Source: a virus
Virus record (IMG/VR): IMGVR_UViG_3300030114_000051
Location: 1-20,214 of that record
Reading direction: 5' to 3' (one strand)
DNA: 20,214 nucleotides
Notes under the pieces: generated by a model
Database searches by the model: none
Seen by the model: only the letters and a program-made list of their open reading frames with translations
What the model was told of the DNA's origin: nothing
In this document: one piece after another, positions 1 to 5,400 of the stretch
Layout: each line of letters begins with the position of its first letter
How positions within the stretch are numbered: the stretch's first letter is position 1
Translations under genes and position numbers: made by a program

Positions 1-121
1 GGAGTATTGGTTTACTTAGATCAAACCCAGCCTCAAGTAACTTATTTTTAACGAAATTACTATCAATTATGAATACTCCAGTATAGTCTAGACGTGGAAT
101 GGTACAAGTTATATAATCCAT
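1..121 (-). CDS. Unknown small protein, 3' end cut by window edge
   Basis: The first 40 codons of an open frame that runs off the left end of the window. It begins MDYITCTIPRLDYTGVFI and has no stop before base 1. The start is chosen because a strong site, GAAAGGAAG, lies 8 nt upstream. The start follows the stop of the upstream gene by 4 nt, so it belongs to the same transcription unit. No motif or membrane segment is recognisable in the visible part, and I do not recognise the family. Confidence 0.7.
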   Translation of the reverse strand, partial: MDYITCTIPRLDYTGVFIIDSNFVKNKLLEAGFDLSKPIL

Positions 122-125
122 AATA

Positions 126-239
126 TTACTTCCTTTCGTCTTTATGAATTTCTTCTAAGTATTTATAATTGTGCTTATTTATCTGTACTAAACTCATTAT
201 AACTACACCAACTACTAACCCTACTAATCCTTGCCACAT
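126..239 (-). CDS. 37-residue single-pass membrane peptide
   Basis: A very short gene below usual gene-caller limits. It starts MWQGLVGLVVGVVIMSLV, so residues 4-18 form one hydrophobic segment. A charged tail follows, rich in Lys and Glu. The ribosome site GAAAGGGG sits 9 nt before the ATG, as strong as at the larger neighbours. It lies between another membrane micropeptide and the partial gene at the window edge, with 21 nt and 4 nt gaps. Function unknown. The reading rests on the ribosome site, the tight packing and the TM-then-charged composition. Confidence 0.65.
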   Translation of the reverse strand: MWQGLVGLVVGVVIMSLVQINKHNYKYLEEIHKDERK

Positions 240-260
240 AATTTATAACCCCTTTCATTA

Positions 261-320
261 TTACTGTGATATAACTAAGAATATAATGCTTCCAATTATA
301 AGACATACAAGTATATCCAT
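261..320 (-). CDS. 19-residue membrane micropeptide
   Basis: This tiny open frame encodes MDILVCLIIGSIIFLVISQ, which is almost wholly hydrophobic and long enough for one membrane helix. It is preceded by GGAAAGGGGAGAG, a stronger ribosome site than many large genes here have, with a good spacer. The next gene starts 21 nt after its stop. The combination of a strong site and a pure membrane helix suggests a real translated peptide. Function unknown; it could be a short regulator of a membrane partner or a leader peptide for the next gene. Confidence 0.55.
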   Translation of the reverse strand: MDILVCLIIGSIIFLVISQ

Positions 321-354
321 TACACTCTCCCCTTTCCGAAATCGAAAAGAATAA

Positions 355-372
355 GTACTATGTTACTAGTAC
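355..372. repeat. Perfect 6-bp inverted repeat, weak hairpin
   Basis: GTACTA and TAGTAC flank a 6-base loop. On the minus strand the hairpin is followed by TTATTCTTTT, so it could be a weak terminator after the gene at 387-644. An AAAGGAG ribosome-site-like sequence lies just upstream of the hairpin, with no start codon after it. Confidence 0.4.
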
Positions 373-386
373 CTACTCCTTTCTAA

Positions 387-644
387 TTAACCTTTTGCTG
401 TTTCTTCTTTACTCTTAGCATCGATCTGTTCCATTTTCTTATCGAATCGTTCTTCAATCTTGTCTACTACAAAACCACTAATTGCTACTGAGAGTGCTGC
501 CTTTCCAATTCTCATTGCTACTGCTTCCGCTTTACCAATGTCCTCGGAACTGCTTCCTCTTATAACATTACTGATTACTGTGTTTACACATATTGAAATA
601 ACTAATCCTCCAACAAATTTAACTTTTTCACGATTACTCATCAT
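387..644 (-). CDS. Small membrane protein, 85 residues
   Basis: No family recognised. After a charged start (MMSNREKVKF) there is a hydrophobic stretch at about residues 11-25, a hydrophilic middle (SSSEDIGKAEAVAMR), a second hydrophobic stretch at about 46-60, and a charged Lys/Glu-rich tail. This suggests two membrane helices with both ends on the same side. An upstream in-frame GTG lies inside the ribosome site, so the ATG-ATG pair at 644/641 is preferred. The gene is directly preceded by the repeated 30-bp promoter at 671-700 and probably heads a new transcript covering the genes to its left. Confidence 0.8.
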   Translation of the reverse strand: MMSNREKVKFVGGLVISICVNTVISNVIRGSSSEDIGKAEAVAMRIGKAALSVAISGFVVDKIEERFDKKMEQIDAKSKEETAKG

Positions 645-670
645 AATAAATTCCACCTTTCAAGTTTAAT

Positions 671-700
671 CTTTCATTATACTATGTGTTTTTTTCGCGA
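671..700 (-). promoter_or_regulatory. Copy 1 of the repeated phage promoter motif
   Basis: On the minus strand this reads TCGCGAAAAAAACACA, three bases, then TATAATGAAAG. It lies 1 nt after the stop of the upstream gene and 15 nt before the ribosome site of the 387-644 gene. The place where a -35 box would sit (CTAAAT) does not match TTGACA. Confidence 0.8.
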
Positions 701-701
701 T

Positions 702-845
702 TTAGTCCTCAACTTTTTTACCATCATCAAAGAACATTATCCAACCGACCCCTAATGCCACAATTGTAAAAGTAATATCCCCATCTATAAATGCAGACCC
801 AATACCTACCGCCACTATTATCAATGCTGTTAGTTTTTTATTCAT
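702..845 (-). CDS. 47-residue membrane protein
   Basis: Starts MNKKLTALIIVAVGIGSAF. Two hydrophobic stretches at about residues 5-19 and 24-39 are separated by DGD, and a DDGKKVED tail follows, so a small two-helix hairpin is likely. Its ATG overlaps the stop of the upstream gene as TAATG, and the GAAAGGTGG ribosome site lies inside that gene. This suggests translational coupling. Its stop is directly followed by promoter copy 1. Function unknown. Confidence 0.75.
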   Translation of the reverse strand: MNKKLTALIIVAVGIGSAFIDGDITFTIVALGVGWIMFFDDGKKVED

Positions 846-1036
846 TAGTAATTCCACCTTTCATCCATATCTATTGTGTTTTTTAATTGAATAGTGTCAC
901 CTTTAATAATATGAAGGTTTAGTAACTGTTTAGTATTTATTAATCGTAATGCCTCTTCTTCTGTCTCAGCAAGCACACAAATGGCACTTATAAATTTACC
1001 ATTACAGTTGCATATATGAAAGATAAAGTATTTCAT
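845..1036 (-). CDS. Small soluble protein of the MKxFxFHI paralogue group
   Basis: A 63-residue protein beginning MKYFIFHICNCNGKFISAI and followed by an acidic helix (AETEEEALRLI). The same layout (MK-aromatic start, hydrophobic strand, E/N-rich helix) recurs in the genes at 2402-2596 and 4302-4472 and in the remnant at 1700-1759, so I treat them as a small paralogous group. The start has AGGAG 7 nt upstream and overlaps the preceding stop as ATGA. Function unknown; a compact alpha/beta fold is inferred. Confidence 0.75.
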   Translation of the reverse strand: MKYFIFHICNCNGKFISAICVLAETEEEALRLINTKQLLNLHIIKGDTIQLKNTIDMDERWNY

Positions 1037-1332
1037 TTAACAACTCCTAACACTGATGATAGGTTGTTTAGTTTTTCTTCTAACTTTTTTATCTTTTTTT
1101 GTACATGCAATCTTAAAATCTCCCTACCAAGAGTTTCATTATCATCGTTTAACCATACAACAGAATTATACACAGTACAAGGATGTAATGAACAAATATA
1201 ACTCTTACCAAAATCAGTCATAAATATAGCGTATCCTGTAATACCATCAATATAGCCAACTTGTACTTCTCCTTTAAAGACATTAAACTGACCATTTCTT
1301 AAAACATATAGGTATTGCTTCTTTTTATTCAT
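1033..1332 (-). CDS. Third tandem copy of the YLYxL paralogue family
   Basis: A 99-residue protein. The core YLYVLRNGQFNVFKGEVQVG, then a CSLHP motif, then VVWLNDD, matches in order the cores of the genes at 1325-1669 and 1756-2106. The C-terminus is a short coiled coil (KKIKKLEEKLNNLSSVLG). Its last residues and the DNA beyond them closely resemble the end of the 1756-2106 gene. The longer frame starting at 1377 is rejected: the ATG at 1332 has GGAGG 9 nt upstream and an ordinary 8-nt overlap. Function unknown. Confidence 0.75.
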   Translation of the reverse strand: MNKKKQYLYVLRNGQFNVFKGEVQVGYIDGITGYAIFMTDFGKSYICSLHPCTVYNSVVWLNDDNETLGREILRLHVQKKIKKLEEKLNNLSSVLGVVK

Positions 1333-1669
1333 TCTTAGCATCCTCCAATAAAGAGATTTTACATTGGTGGTTTCCAATCTTTTCCTGTAACTTCATTATT
1401 TTATCCTGTAATATCTGTATCTGCTCTTTCTCATAACTAATCAATATCTTACAAGCTAATTGTTTATCGTCCTCTTCAAGCCAAACAACAGCATTAAATA
1501 CTATTCCAGGTTCCATGGAGCATGTAAATCGGTTACCAGTAATTGATTTAAATATCCCATTTCCATTCCAATCCCTATAACCTACTTGACCCTCATGCAC
1601 TCTTAACTTCCCACTCCACAATGAATAAAGATAACCTTTTTTAATTGGTAATATTGCTACATTTTCCAT
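1325..1669 (-). CDS. Second tandem copy of the YLYxL paralogue family
   Basis: A 114-residue protein with the family blocks KKGYLYSLWSGKLRVHEGQV, a FTCSMEPGIVF block and VVWLEEDDKQLACKILI, then a C-terminal coiled coil (about residues 78-108, ILQDKIMKLQEKI). It is very similar in plan to the 1756-2106 gene. A GAAAGGGGAGAG ribosome site precedes the ATG. The N-terminal half is probably a beta-rich domain and the tail an oligomerisation helix; both are inferred from composition. Function unknown. Confidence 0.8.
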   Translation of the reverse strand: MENVAILPIKKGYLYSLWSGKLRVHEGQVGYRDWNGNGIFKSITGNRFTCSMEPGIVFNAVVWLEEDDKQLACKILISYEKEQIQILQDKIMKLQEKIGNHQCKISLLEDAKNE

Positions 1670-1699
1670 TTTTACTCTCCCCTTTCAAAGGTTGTAATT

Positions 1700-1759
1700 T
1701 TATTTTATCCTATTTCCGCATCCACTATTTCTTTTAACAATGAATATAAACTGTTTCAT
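1700..1759 (-). pseudogene. 19-residue remnant of the MKxFxFHI group
   Basis: Begins MKQFIFIVKRNSGCG, matching the first residues of the intact genes at 845-1036 and 2402-2596, then stops after 19 codons. It keeps its GGAG site 7 nt upstream and overlaps the upstream stop as ATGA. That is the same junction by which the intact copy at 845-1036 follows its YLYxL neighbour. I read it as the truncated second half of a duplicated gene pair. It could instead be a translated micropeptide. Confidence 0.5.
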
Positions 1760-2106
1760 TGAACATCTCCAAACACTGATGATAGGTTGTTCATCCATAA
1801 TAATATCTCCTTTTTATCATCTAACATTGTCATTTTATTACGAAGCTCATTGATTTTTGCTTGTAACTTTTCTTTTTCATTCTTTATTAAAAGGTCTATA
1901 ACTAACTTAGGATTATCAGTCTCAAGCCAAAGTCTATCTTTAAACATGATTCCAGGATCTGCCGAACATTGAAAATTTTTATTTAATGATGGAATATAGA
2001 AGATTGTAATATTAGTAGATTTATCATACTGAACCAGACCTTCAAAATGATTAAATTTATTACCTCGTAATGAATAGAGATAACCTTTTTTACTAATTAA
2101 TTTCAT
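1756..2106 (-). CDS. First tandem copy of the YLYxL paralogue family
   Basis: A 116-residue protein with KKGYLYSLRGNKFNHFEGLV, then FQCSADPGIMF, then LWLETDNPKLVIDLLI, then a Lys/Glu-rich coiled coil ending in MNNLSSVFGDVQ. The blocks align in order with the two genes to its left. The single Cys in C-S-x-x-P and the W-L-[EN]-[TED]-D block are kept in all three and are the best candidates for functional residues. The ribosome site is GAAAGGGG, 8 nt upstream. Function unknown. Confidence 0.8.
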   Translation of the reverse strand: MKLISKKGYLYSLRGNKFNHFEGLVQYDKSTNITIFYIPSLNKNFQCSADPGIMFKDRLWLETDNPKLVIDLLIKNEKEKLQAKINELRNKMTMLDDKKEILLWMNNLSSVFGDVQ

Positions 2107-2135
2107 AATAATATCCCCTTTCGATATTAAGTTAT

Positions 2136-2234
2136 TTACACACTAAATATAGCAGTTCCTATAAGTGCAATCACAAATACAACCATTGCAAATCCAGATA
2201 ATACTAGTTCTATTAAATTCTTATCAAATTTCAT
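2136..2234 (-). CDS. 32-residue single-pass membrane peptide
   Basis: After a short charged start (MKFDKNLIEL) the rest is hydrophobic and continuous to the C-terminus (about residues 10-31), giving one membrane helix with the N-terminus probably inside. GGAGG lies 7 nt before the ATG, within the end of the upstream gene, which it overlaps by 11 nt. The overlap suggests coupled translation. Function unknown. Confidence 0.65.
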   Translation of the reverse strand: MKFDKNLIELVLSGFAMVVFVIALIGTAIFSV

Positions 2235-2409
2235 CACAATACCTCCATTTGTATCCAGCAACAACTTGTAATTTGCCTCTGCATGCTTTCGAAATACTAC
2301 CACCATCAGCATAACATGCTATTGCTGCAAGGGTAATACTATCATATCTTTCTAACACTTGACCTGATATAGCAGTCAATCTTTCTACTGGACGTCTAAT
2401 TTTACTCAT
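2224..2409 (-). CDS. Unknown 61-residue basic protein
   Basis: Starts MSKIRRPVERLTAISGQVLE and contains a small-residue-rich stretch (SITLAAIACYADGGSISKAC). The ATG at 2409 overlaps the stop of the upstream gene. Ribosome-site candidates are GAGG close by and AGGAG 10 nt upstream. It has two cysteines, no clear membrane helix and no recognised motif. The tight 8-nt and 11-nt overlaps on either side support it as a real operon member. Confidence 0.6.
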   Translation of the reverse strand: MSKIRRPVERLTAISGQVLERYDSITLAAIACYADGGSISKACRGKLQVVAGYKWRYCDEI

Positions 2410-2596
2410 TATCCTCAATCTCCTTTTTAAAGACTAGTTTATCAGTTTTAGGATTAAAATACATTCCCCAACCACTAGGATGCTTTACTTTAAGGATTTT
2501 ATTAGCTGCATCTTCTTGGTTCTCTCCTGGCATTGAAATAGCACCACTAAAGCCACCATTATCTTTATTAATTATATGAAAGAAATATTTCTTCAT
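2402..2596 (-). CDS. Small soluble protein of the MKxFxFHI paralogue group
   Basis: A 64-residue protein beginning MKKYFFHIINKDNGGFSGAI, then an acidic helix (ENQEDAANKILKVK), then a strand-rich end. It is a clear relative in plan of the gene at 845-1036: same start, GGF/GKF strand, E-rich helix. The internal ATG at 2596 is preferred over the frame start at 2614 because GGGGAG is correctly spaced before it. Function unknown. Confidence 0.75.
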   Translation of the reverse strand: MKKYFFHIINKDNGGFSGAISMPGENQEDAANKILKVKHPSGWGMYFNPKTDKLVFKKEIEDNE

Positions 2597-2622
2597 TTCA
2601 CTCTCCCCTTTCAATGTTGTAA

Positions 2623-2814
2623 TTAAACTCTTTTATAATCATCCATTGATTTCATCCAATCAAAAGCTTCTTTCCCCATTAATATTAGAGATATATCTTT
2701 TTCACAGTCAACACATCTGTAAAGAACTCGAACACTATCAAATGATATAATTGTCCAGGATATAAGTATTGCTTGCCAATGTTTACAAGTTAATTGTTTT
2801 AACCATTTAAACAT
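2623..2814 (-). CDS. Small zinc-ribbon-like phage protein
   Basis: A 63-residue protein whose C10-K-H12 pair near the start and C33-V-D-C36 pair in the middle are spaced like a four-ligand zinc site. Small phage proteins with an MFKWLK start, a CKH motif and a YRCxxC motif are common in Firmicute phages, and this fits that plan (from memory). The start overlaps the end of the upstream gene by 8 nt, and its ribosome site is weak (AGAGGG), so it may depend on coupled translation. Molecular role unknown. Confidence 0.7.
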   Translation of the reverse strand: MFKWLKQLTCKHWQAILISWTIISFDSVRVLYRCVDCEKDISLILMGKEAFDWMKSMDDYKRV

Positions 2815-2983
2815 TTTCTTTCGCCCTCTTACAATGAACTGTTACCCAACACTGCTGTTGTCCGCATAAATAGAAAGTATCATAACCCTTATTCTCAGGG
2901 CAATCTTTACACTTACCTTGGTTATCTGGATTATACATAAACTTTTCATAGTCTTTTTCTTTTTTTAAATCCGCTTTCTTCAT
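2807..2983 (-). CDS. 58-residue cysteine-rich protein
   Basis: A Lys/Glu-rich N-terminus is followed by C25-K-D-C28, C40, C45 and C51, with the H50-C51 pair at the end. This is compatible with one zinc site, or possibly an Fe-S site. The GGGGGAGAG ribosome site before the ATG is strong. The gene overlaps the next Cys-containing gene by 8 nt. No family name is recognised; zinc binding is inferred from Cys spacing only. Confidence 0.7.
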   Translation of the reverse strand: MKKADLKKEKDYEKFMYNPDNQGKCKDCPENKGYDTFYLCGQQQCWVTVHCKRAKENV

Positions 2984-3008
2984 TTATCTCTCCCCCTTCA
3001 TACTATTT

Positions 3009-3248
3009 TTACTTGGTCTTATATCCTATACTTGATATATCAACACCATTAATAGCTATTGCAGTATACTCATCTTTCGGAAATACCAAATCTAATGATG
3101 TCCATTTTTGTTCATTGAGTTGAGTGGGTAGTAATCGTATTATTAAAGCATCTAAAGTATTTGCTTCATGCCATACAAAGTATTCTTTTCCATTTTTCAT
3201 TACTAATAGCCATTTATACATTGGTTTTTTGTTATTCATTTGGTCCAT
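3009..3248 (-). CDS. Unknown 79-residue protein
   Basis: After MDQMNNKKPMYKWLLVMKNG the protein alternates strands and helices, with a strand-like KEYFVWHEANTLDALI and a C-terminal AIAINGVDISSIGYKTK. It resembles in style the short beta-alpha-beta accessory proteins of phages, but I cannot name the family. AAGGGG lies 8 nt before the ATG, and the start overlaps the upstream gene by 17 nt. There are no cysteines and no membrane segment. Confidence 0.7.
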   Translation of the reverse strand: MDQMNNKKPMYKWLLVMKNGKEYFVWHEANTLDALIIRLLPTQLNEQKWTSLDLVFPKDEYTAIAINGVDISSIGYKTK

Positions 3249-3480
3249 TTAACTCGCCCCTTTCGTTGATTCGGTGCTTATATTTATTTAATTTATCTTC
3301 CCAGTCATCGAAACCTGCCCACTTAAGAACCAGTTCATTTAATTCGAAATCACACTTTAGACACACTGGTCTGTACTGATTACTGTCTGAGCAAATCTGC
3401 CATTGGGCGGCTGCTTTCTCACCACATTTAAAACATTTCATACGTTTTATTCCGATATTGGTATATGGCTTTATTCTCAT
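3232..3480 (-). CDS. Conserved phage zinc-finger-like protein
   Basis: An 82-residue protein with C16-F-K-C19, C30 and C40-L-K-C43 around the block AQWQICSDSNQYRPVCLKC. Proteins with this CxxCG...QWQIC...YRPxCxxCDxxLNE plan are widespread in phages (from memory) and are taken to bind zinc; their role is not known to me. A helical FDDWEDKLNKYK tail follows. The start at 3480 is kept because GAGGG sits upstream. A second ATG just before the first CxxC (residue 14) is possible. Confidence 0.75.
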   Translation of the reverse strand: MRIKPYTNIGIKRMKCFKCGEKAAAQWQICSDSNQYRPVCLKCDFELNELVLKWAGFDDWEDKLNKYKHRINERGELNGPNE

Positions 3481-3482
3481 AT

Positions 3483-3692
3483 TTATTCCCTCACTATAAA
3501 TGCAATTAGTTTTCCATTCCTATCTGAAATTTTTTCGCATTTTATTCCTTTGGATTCAACTTCTCTTATAGCATGGATAATATTATAACCCTTGTACTCG
3601 GAAAGTTCGCTACGATTATATACAACAGTTCCAGAATATTTGACTGCCATAAGTATACTGTTAACCAATTCGAGTTCTTTACTTGTTAGCAT
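3483..3692 (-). CDS. Unknown 69-residue protein
   Basis: Starts MLTSKELELVNSILMAVKYS and continues with a helix-turn-helix-like pattern (LSEYKGYNIIHAIREVESKG) ending in a strand. A small winged-helix or regulator fold is conceivable, but no diagnostic motif is visible. The ATG directly follows the stop of the NADAR gene, and the GAGAGGGGAGAG ribosome site lies inside that gene, so the two are probably translated together. This gene may therefore share a context with NADAR function. Confidence 0.7.
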   Translation of the reverse strand: MLTSKELELVNSILMAVKYSGTVVYNRSELSEYKGYNIIHAIREVESKGIKCEKISDRNGKLIAFIVRE

Positions 3693-4112
3693 TTAACTCT
3701 CCCCTCTCAATTCATGTCTTATAAGCATAAGAGTTACGCCTAACACGTTAAATCCTTTACCTTGACATATGCCCCAATATGTATCATTCCAAGTGTTACC
3801 TTCAACTAACATTTGATTTTCGGTTGCTAATAGTTTTTCTTTTAAGTCAACATTCTGTTCGAACTTTGCTTTAACAACTTGATACATAATGTCATCTTTA
3901 ACTTGCTCCCAATCACTTCTAAGACTTACACGTCTGCCCTTTCTTTTGGCCATTAAAGGAAATATATCAACAAATTCAGATTGCCTACTAATATCTTTAA
4001 AAGAATGAAATGCTGCTTCACCACTATCGAATATGAATCCGTTTAGTTCTATTTTTGAGTAACTAAAGTTGCTTAGAAAGTAATATTCTCCTATAAACTC
4101 GTCGATCATCAT
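3693..4112 (-). CDS. NADAR (YbiA-like) ADP-ribose-linked N-glycosidase/hydrolase
   Basis: A 139-residue protein, about normal length for the NADAR domain (DUF1768). The expected blocks appear in order: GEYYFLSNF near the start, SGEAAFHSFK at about 30-39 with the conserved Glu, RKGRRVSLRSDW at about 57-68, the VVKAKFEQN helix, LVEGNTWNDTYWG at about 101-113 and the closing GFNVLGVTLMLIR. Known members act on ADP-ribose-like N-glycosidic bonds: YbiA acts on riboflavin intermediates, and other NADARs remove ADP-ribose from guanine bases. In a phage this suggests reversal of host DarT-like nucleic-acid ADP-ribosylation, or nucleotide metabolism; that is inference. It sits in the small-gene operon after a CxxC protein. 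Confidence 0.9.
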   Translation of the reverse strand: MMIDEFIGEYYFLSNFSYSKIELNGFIFDSGEAAFHSFKDISRQSEFVDIFPLMAKRKGRRVSLRSDWEQVKDDIMYQVVKAKFEQNVDLKEKLLATENQMLVEGNTWNDTYWGICQGKGFNVLGVTLMLIRHELRGES

Positions 4113-4131
4113 AATAACTCGCCCCTTTCAA

Positions 4132-4284
4132 CTAACTGTGTATAGATTCACAACTCTTTCCTAAAACTTTAAATATAGTATTCAAGTTTTCTTTTGTTAT
4201 TGTAGCCATTCTCCTATCCTCGACTGCTATTTTATCAACACTTATTAATTTTTTACAAAATGGACAATAATGTTTAACTATCAT
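4132..4284 (-). CDS. 50-residue CPFC-motif protein
   Basis: Starts MIVKHYCPFCKKLISVDKI. The C7-P-F-C10 pair resembles one half of a zinc knuckle, and a further Cys near the C-terminus with a nearby His (KSCESIHS) could supply more ligands. AAGGAG is 7 nt before the ATG. It lies just upstream of the NADAR gene in the same transcript. Zinc binding is inferred; the partner and role are unknown. Confidence 0.7.
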   Translation of the reverse strand: MIVKHYCPFCKKLISVDKIAVEDRRMATITKENLNTIFKVLGKSCESIHS

Positions 4285-4301
4285 GAAATTACTCCTTCCC
4301 T

Positions 4302-4472
4302 TTACTTATCAGAAATAAGGAATCCTGATGTAGTGAATTTATCAGGTGTGAGTTCATAAAATTCGACTACTGTCATTTTATCATCGATTACAATAGACAT
4401 CAAGTTTTCCTCGTTTTCAGCAACTATGATATGTCTTTTATTTAATGAGTCAAGTACAAAGTAATATTTCAT
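4302..4472 (-). CDS. 56-residue protein, distant MKxFxF-group relative
   Basis: Begins MKYYFVLDSLNKRHIIVAEN and then an E/N-rich helix (EENLMSIV), a plan like the proteins at 845-1036 and 2402-2596, though sequence identity beyond the start is low. The remaining part (MTVVEFYELTPDKF) is strand-rich. GGAGG precedes the ATG by 7 nt. Function unknown; membership of the group is a tentative call based on layout. Confidence 0.7.
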   Translation of the reverse strand: MKYYFVLDSLNKRHIIVAENEENLMSIVIDDKMTVVEFYELTPDKFTTSGFLISDK

Positions 4473-4486
4473 TTTTATTCCTCCAT

Positions 4487-4534
4487 TTAGTTCATAATAC
4501 GAAAAAGATAAAAGAGAATGCTATGATTTCTCAT
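4487..4534 (-). CDS. Possible 15-residue micropeptide
   Basis: A 15-codon frame (MRNHSILFYLFRIMN) with a well-placed AAAGGGGAG site upstream. It lies in the gap between two clear genes, 14 nt before the next ATG. Its codons also form a weak GAGAA/TTCTC hairpin. The peptide is too short for a full membrane helix. It may be a leader peptide, a gene remnant or chance; the strong ribosome site is the only support. Confidence 0.35.
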   Translation of the reverse strand: MRNHSILFYLFRIMN

Positions 4535-4551
4535 AACACTCCCCTTTGAAA

Positions 4552-4749
4552 TTATTCTTGTTCTGTTGGTGCATCTACATAATTAACATCTACTGGCTCA
4601 TCAAACGTCACTTCAAAATTGTCAATTTCGTCTTCATCTTTGTGCAGCACTTTATATAACACTCCTGCTATTAAAACTACTACTCCTCCGATTGCAACTC
4701 TTTTAAGTCCTTTCTTGTGTTCGTTTACGAATCCTTTAATATTTTTCAT
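4552..4749 (-). CDS. 65-residue single-pass membrane protein (MKNIK group)
   Basis: Starts MKNIKGFVNEHKKGLKRVAI and has one hydrophobic segment at about residues 19-33 (IGGVVVLIAGVLYKVL). An acidic tail follows (DEDEIDNFEVTFDEPVD). The start at 4749, not the longer frame, is chosen because AAGGATGG lies 6 nt upstream and because MKNIKxF is also how the disrupted gene at 5401-5714 begins. The same basic-TM arrangement in the two suggests paralogy. Promoter copy 2 lies just upstream. Function unknown; likely a membrane protein with an acidic cytoplasmic or external tail. Confidence 0.8.
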   Translation of the reverse strand: MKNIKGFVNEHKKGLKRVAIGGVVVLIAGVLYKVLHKDEDEIDNFEVTFDEPVDVNYVDAPTEQE

Positions 4750-4778
4750 GTTTATCCATCCTTTCATATTTAAGTTTT

Positions 4779-4808
4779 CTTTCATTATACACTGTGTTTT
4801 TTTCGCGA
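4779..4808 (-). promoter_or_regulatory. Copy 2 of the repeated phage promoter motif
   Basis: TCGCGAAAAAAACACA and TATAATGAAAG are separated by GTG on the minus strand. It begins 1 nt beyond the stop of the 4810-5088 gene and drives the 4552-4749 gene and, with no later copy before 700, probably the whole small-gene operon to its left. Confidence 0.8.
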
Positions 4809-4809
4809 G

Positions 4810-5088
4810 CTATTTAGTCAACTCACATAACTCATAAGTCTTTTCAAAAATGTCAGGCTTGCATGGATAAAATTCTCCATTAACTCCTTGTATTATATAA
4901 TCCATTGAATCTGCGCGCATCTCTCCTTCTAAAGTTTGGATATATATAAATGGGTTCTCACCTCTAGCTTGTCCATTGTTTTTTAAAATCCACCAAACAA
5001 CTTCTGTAGCATTACTATCACCTTGAGCATTATAAACTACAAATTGTTTAGCATCTACTACTATTGGTTTTTTCCTATATTTGACCAT
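4810..5088 (-). CDS. Conserved phage protein with DYIIxGVxGEFYPCKPDIF motif
   Basis: A 92-residue protein beginning MVKYRKKPIVVDAKQFVV, with TLEGEMRADSMDYIIQGV and then NGEFYPCKPDIFEKTYEL at the C-terminus. This plan (KYRKKP start, short-strand middle, GEFYPCKPDIFxxTYE end) is very common among phages of Gram-positive and Gram-negative hosts; its function is not established as far as I know. GGGAGGG lies 6 nt before the ATG. It is followed directly by promoter copy 2. Confidence 0.85.
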   Translation of the reverse strand: MVKYRKKPIVVDAKQFVVYNAQGDSNATEVVWWILKNNGQARGENPFIYIQTLEGEMRADSMDYIIQGVNGEFYPCKPDIFEKTYELCELTK

Positions 5089-5104
5089 TGTAATCCCTCC
5101 CTAT

Positions 5105-5377
5105 CTATCGATACAACCATTTATTAACTTCTTGATCAGTAATCTTTCTAACAAGATCTCTTGATTTAAATGGATGCCACATAATATTATCACTATCGGC
5201 TACTACTATATCTATAACTCGATGAGATAATTCTCGTACAACTTCTACATCATCAGTATATATACGTATTCGCTTTTCTATTTGAAACATCAAAGGAACT
5301 ACGACTATTACAGCCGCAGTATGTCCCACTACATAACCAATTGCATATCCTATTTTTTCACCGATTTGTCTTAACAT
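5105..5377 (-). CDS. 90-residue membrane-anchored protein
   Basis: A hydrophobic, glycine-rich stretch at about residues 9-30 (IGYAIGYVVGHTAAVIVVV) forms one membrane anchor, followed by a hydrophilic domain with an acidic, strand-rich middle and a basic C-terminal helix ending KWLYR. AGGAGGG is 6 nt before the ATG. It sits between the disrupted MKNIK-group gene and the conserved 4810-5088 gene with short spacers. Function unknown. Confidence 0.75.
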   Translation of the reverse strand: MLRQIGEKIGYAIGYVVGHTAAVIVVVPLMFQIEKRIRIYTDDVEVVRELSHRVIDIVVADSDNIMWHPFKSRDLVRKITDQEVNKWLYR

Positions 5378-5400
5378 GGTTATCCCTCCTATTTCATTAG

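Noticed and set aside
1332-1377. Upstream extension of the 1033-1332 gene
   Set aside because: The extension overlaps the C-terminal coding part of 1325-1669 and has no ribosome site; the ATG at 1332 has GGAGG and keeps the family N-terminus.
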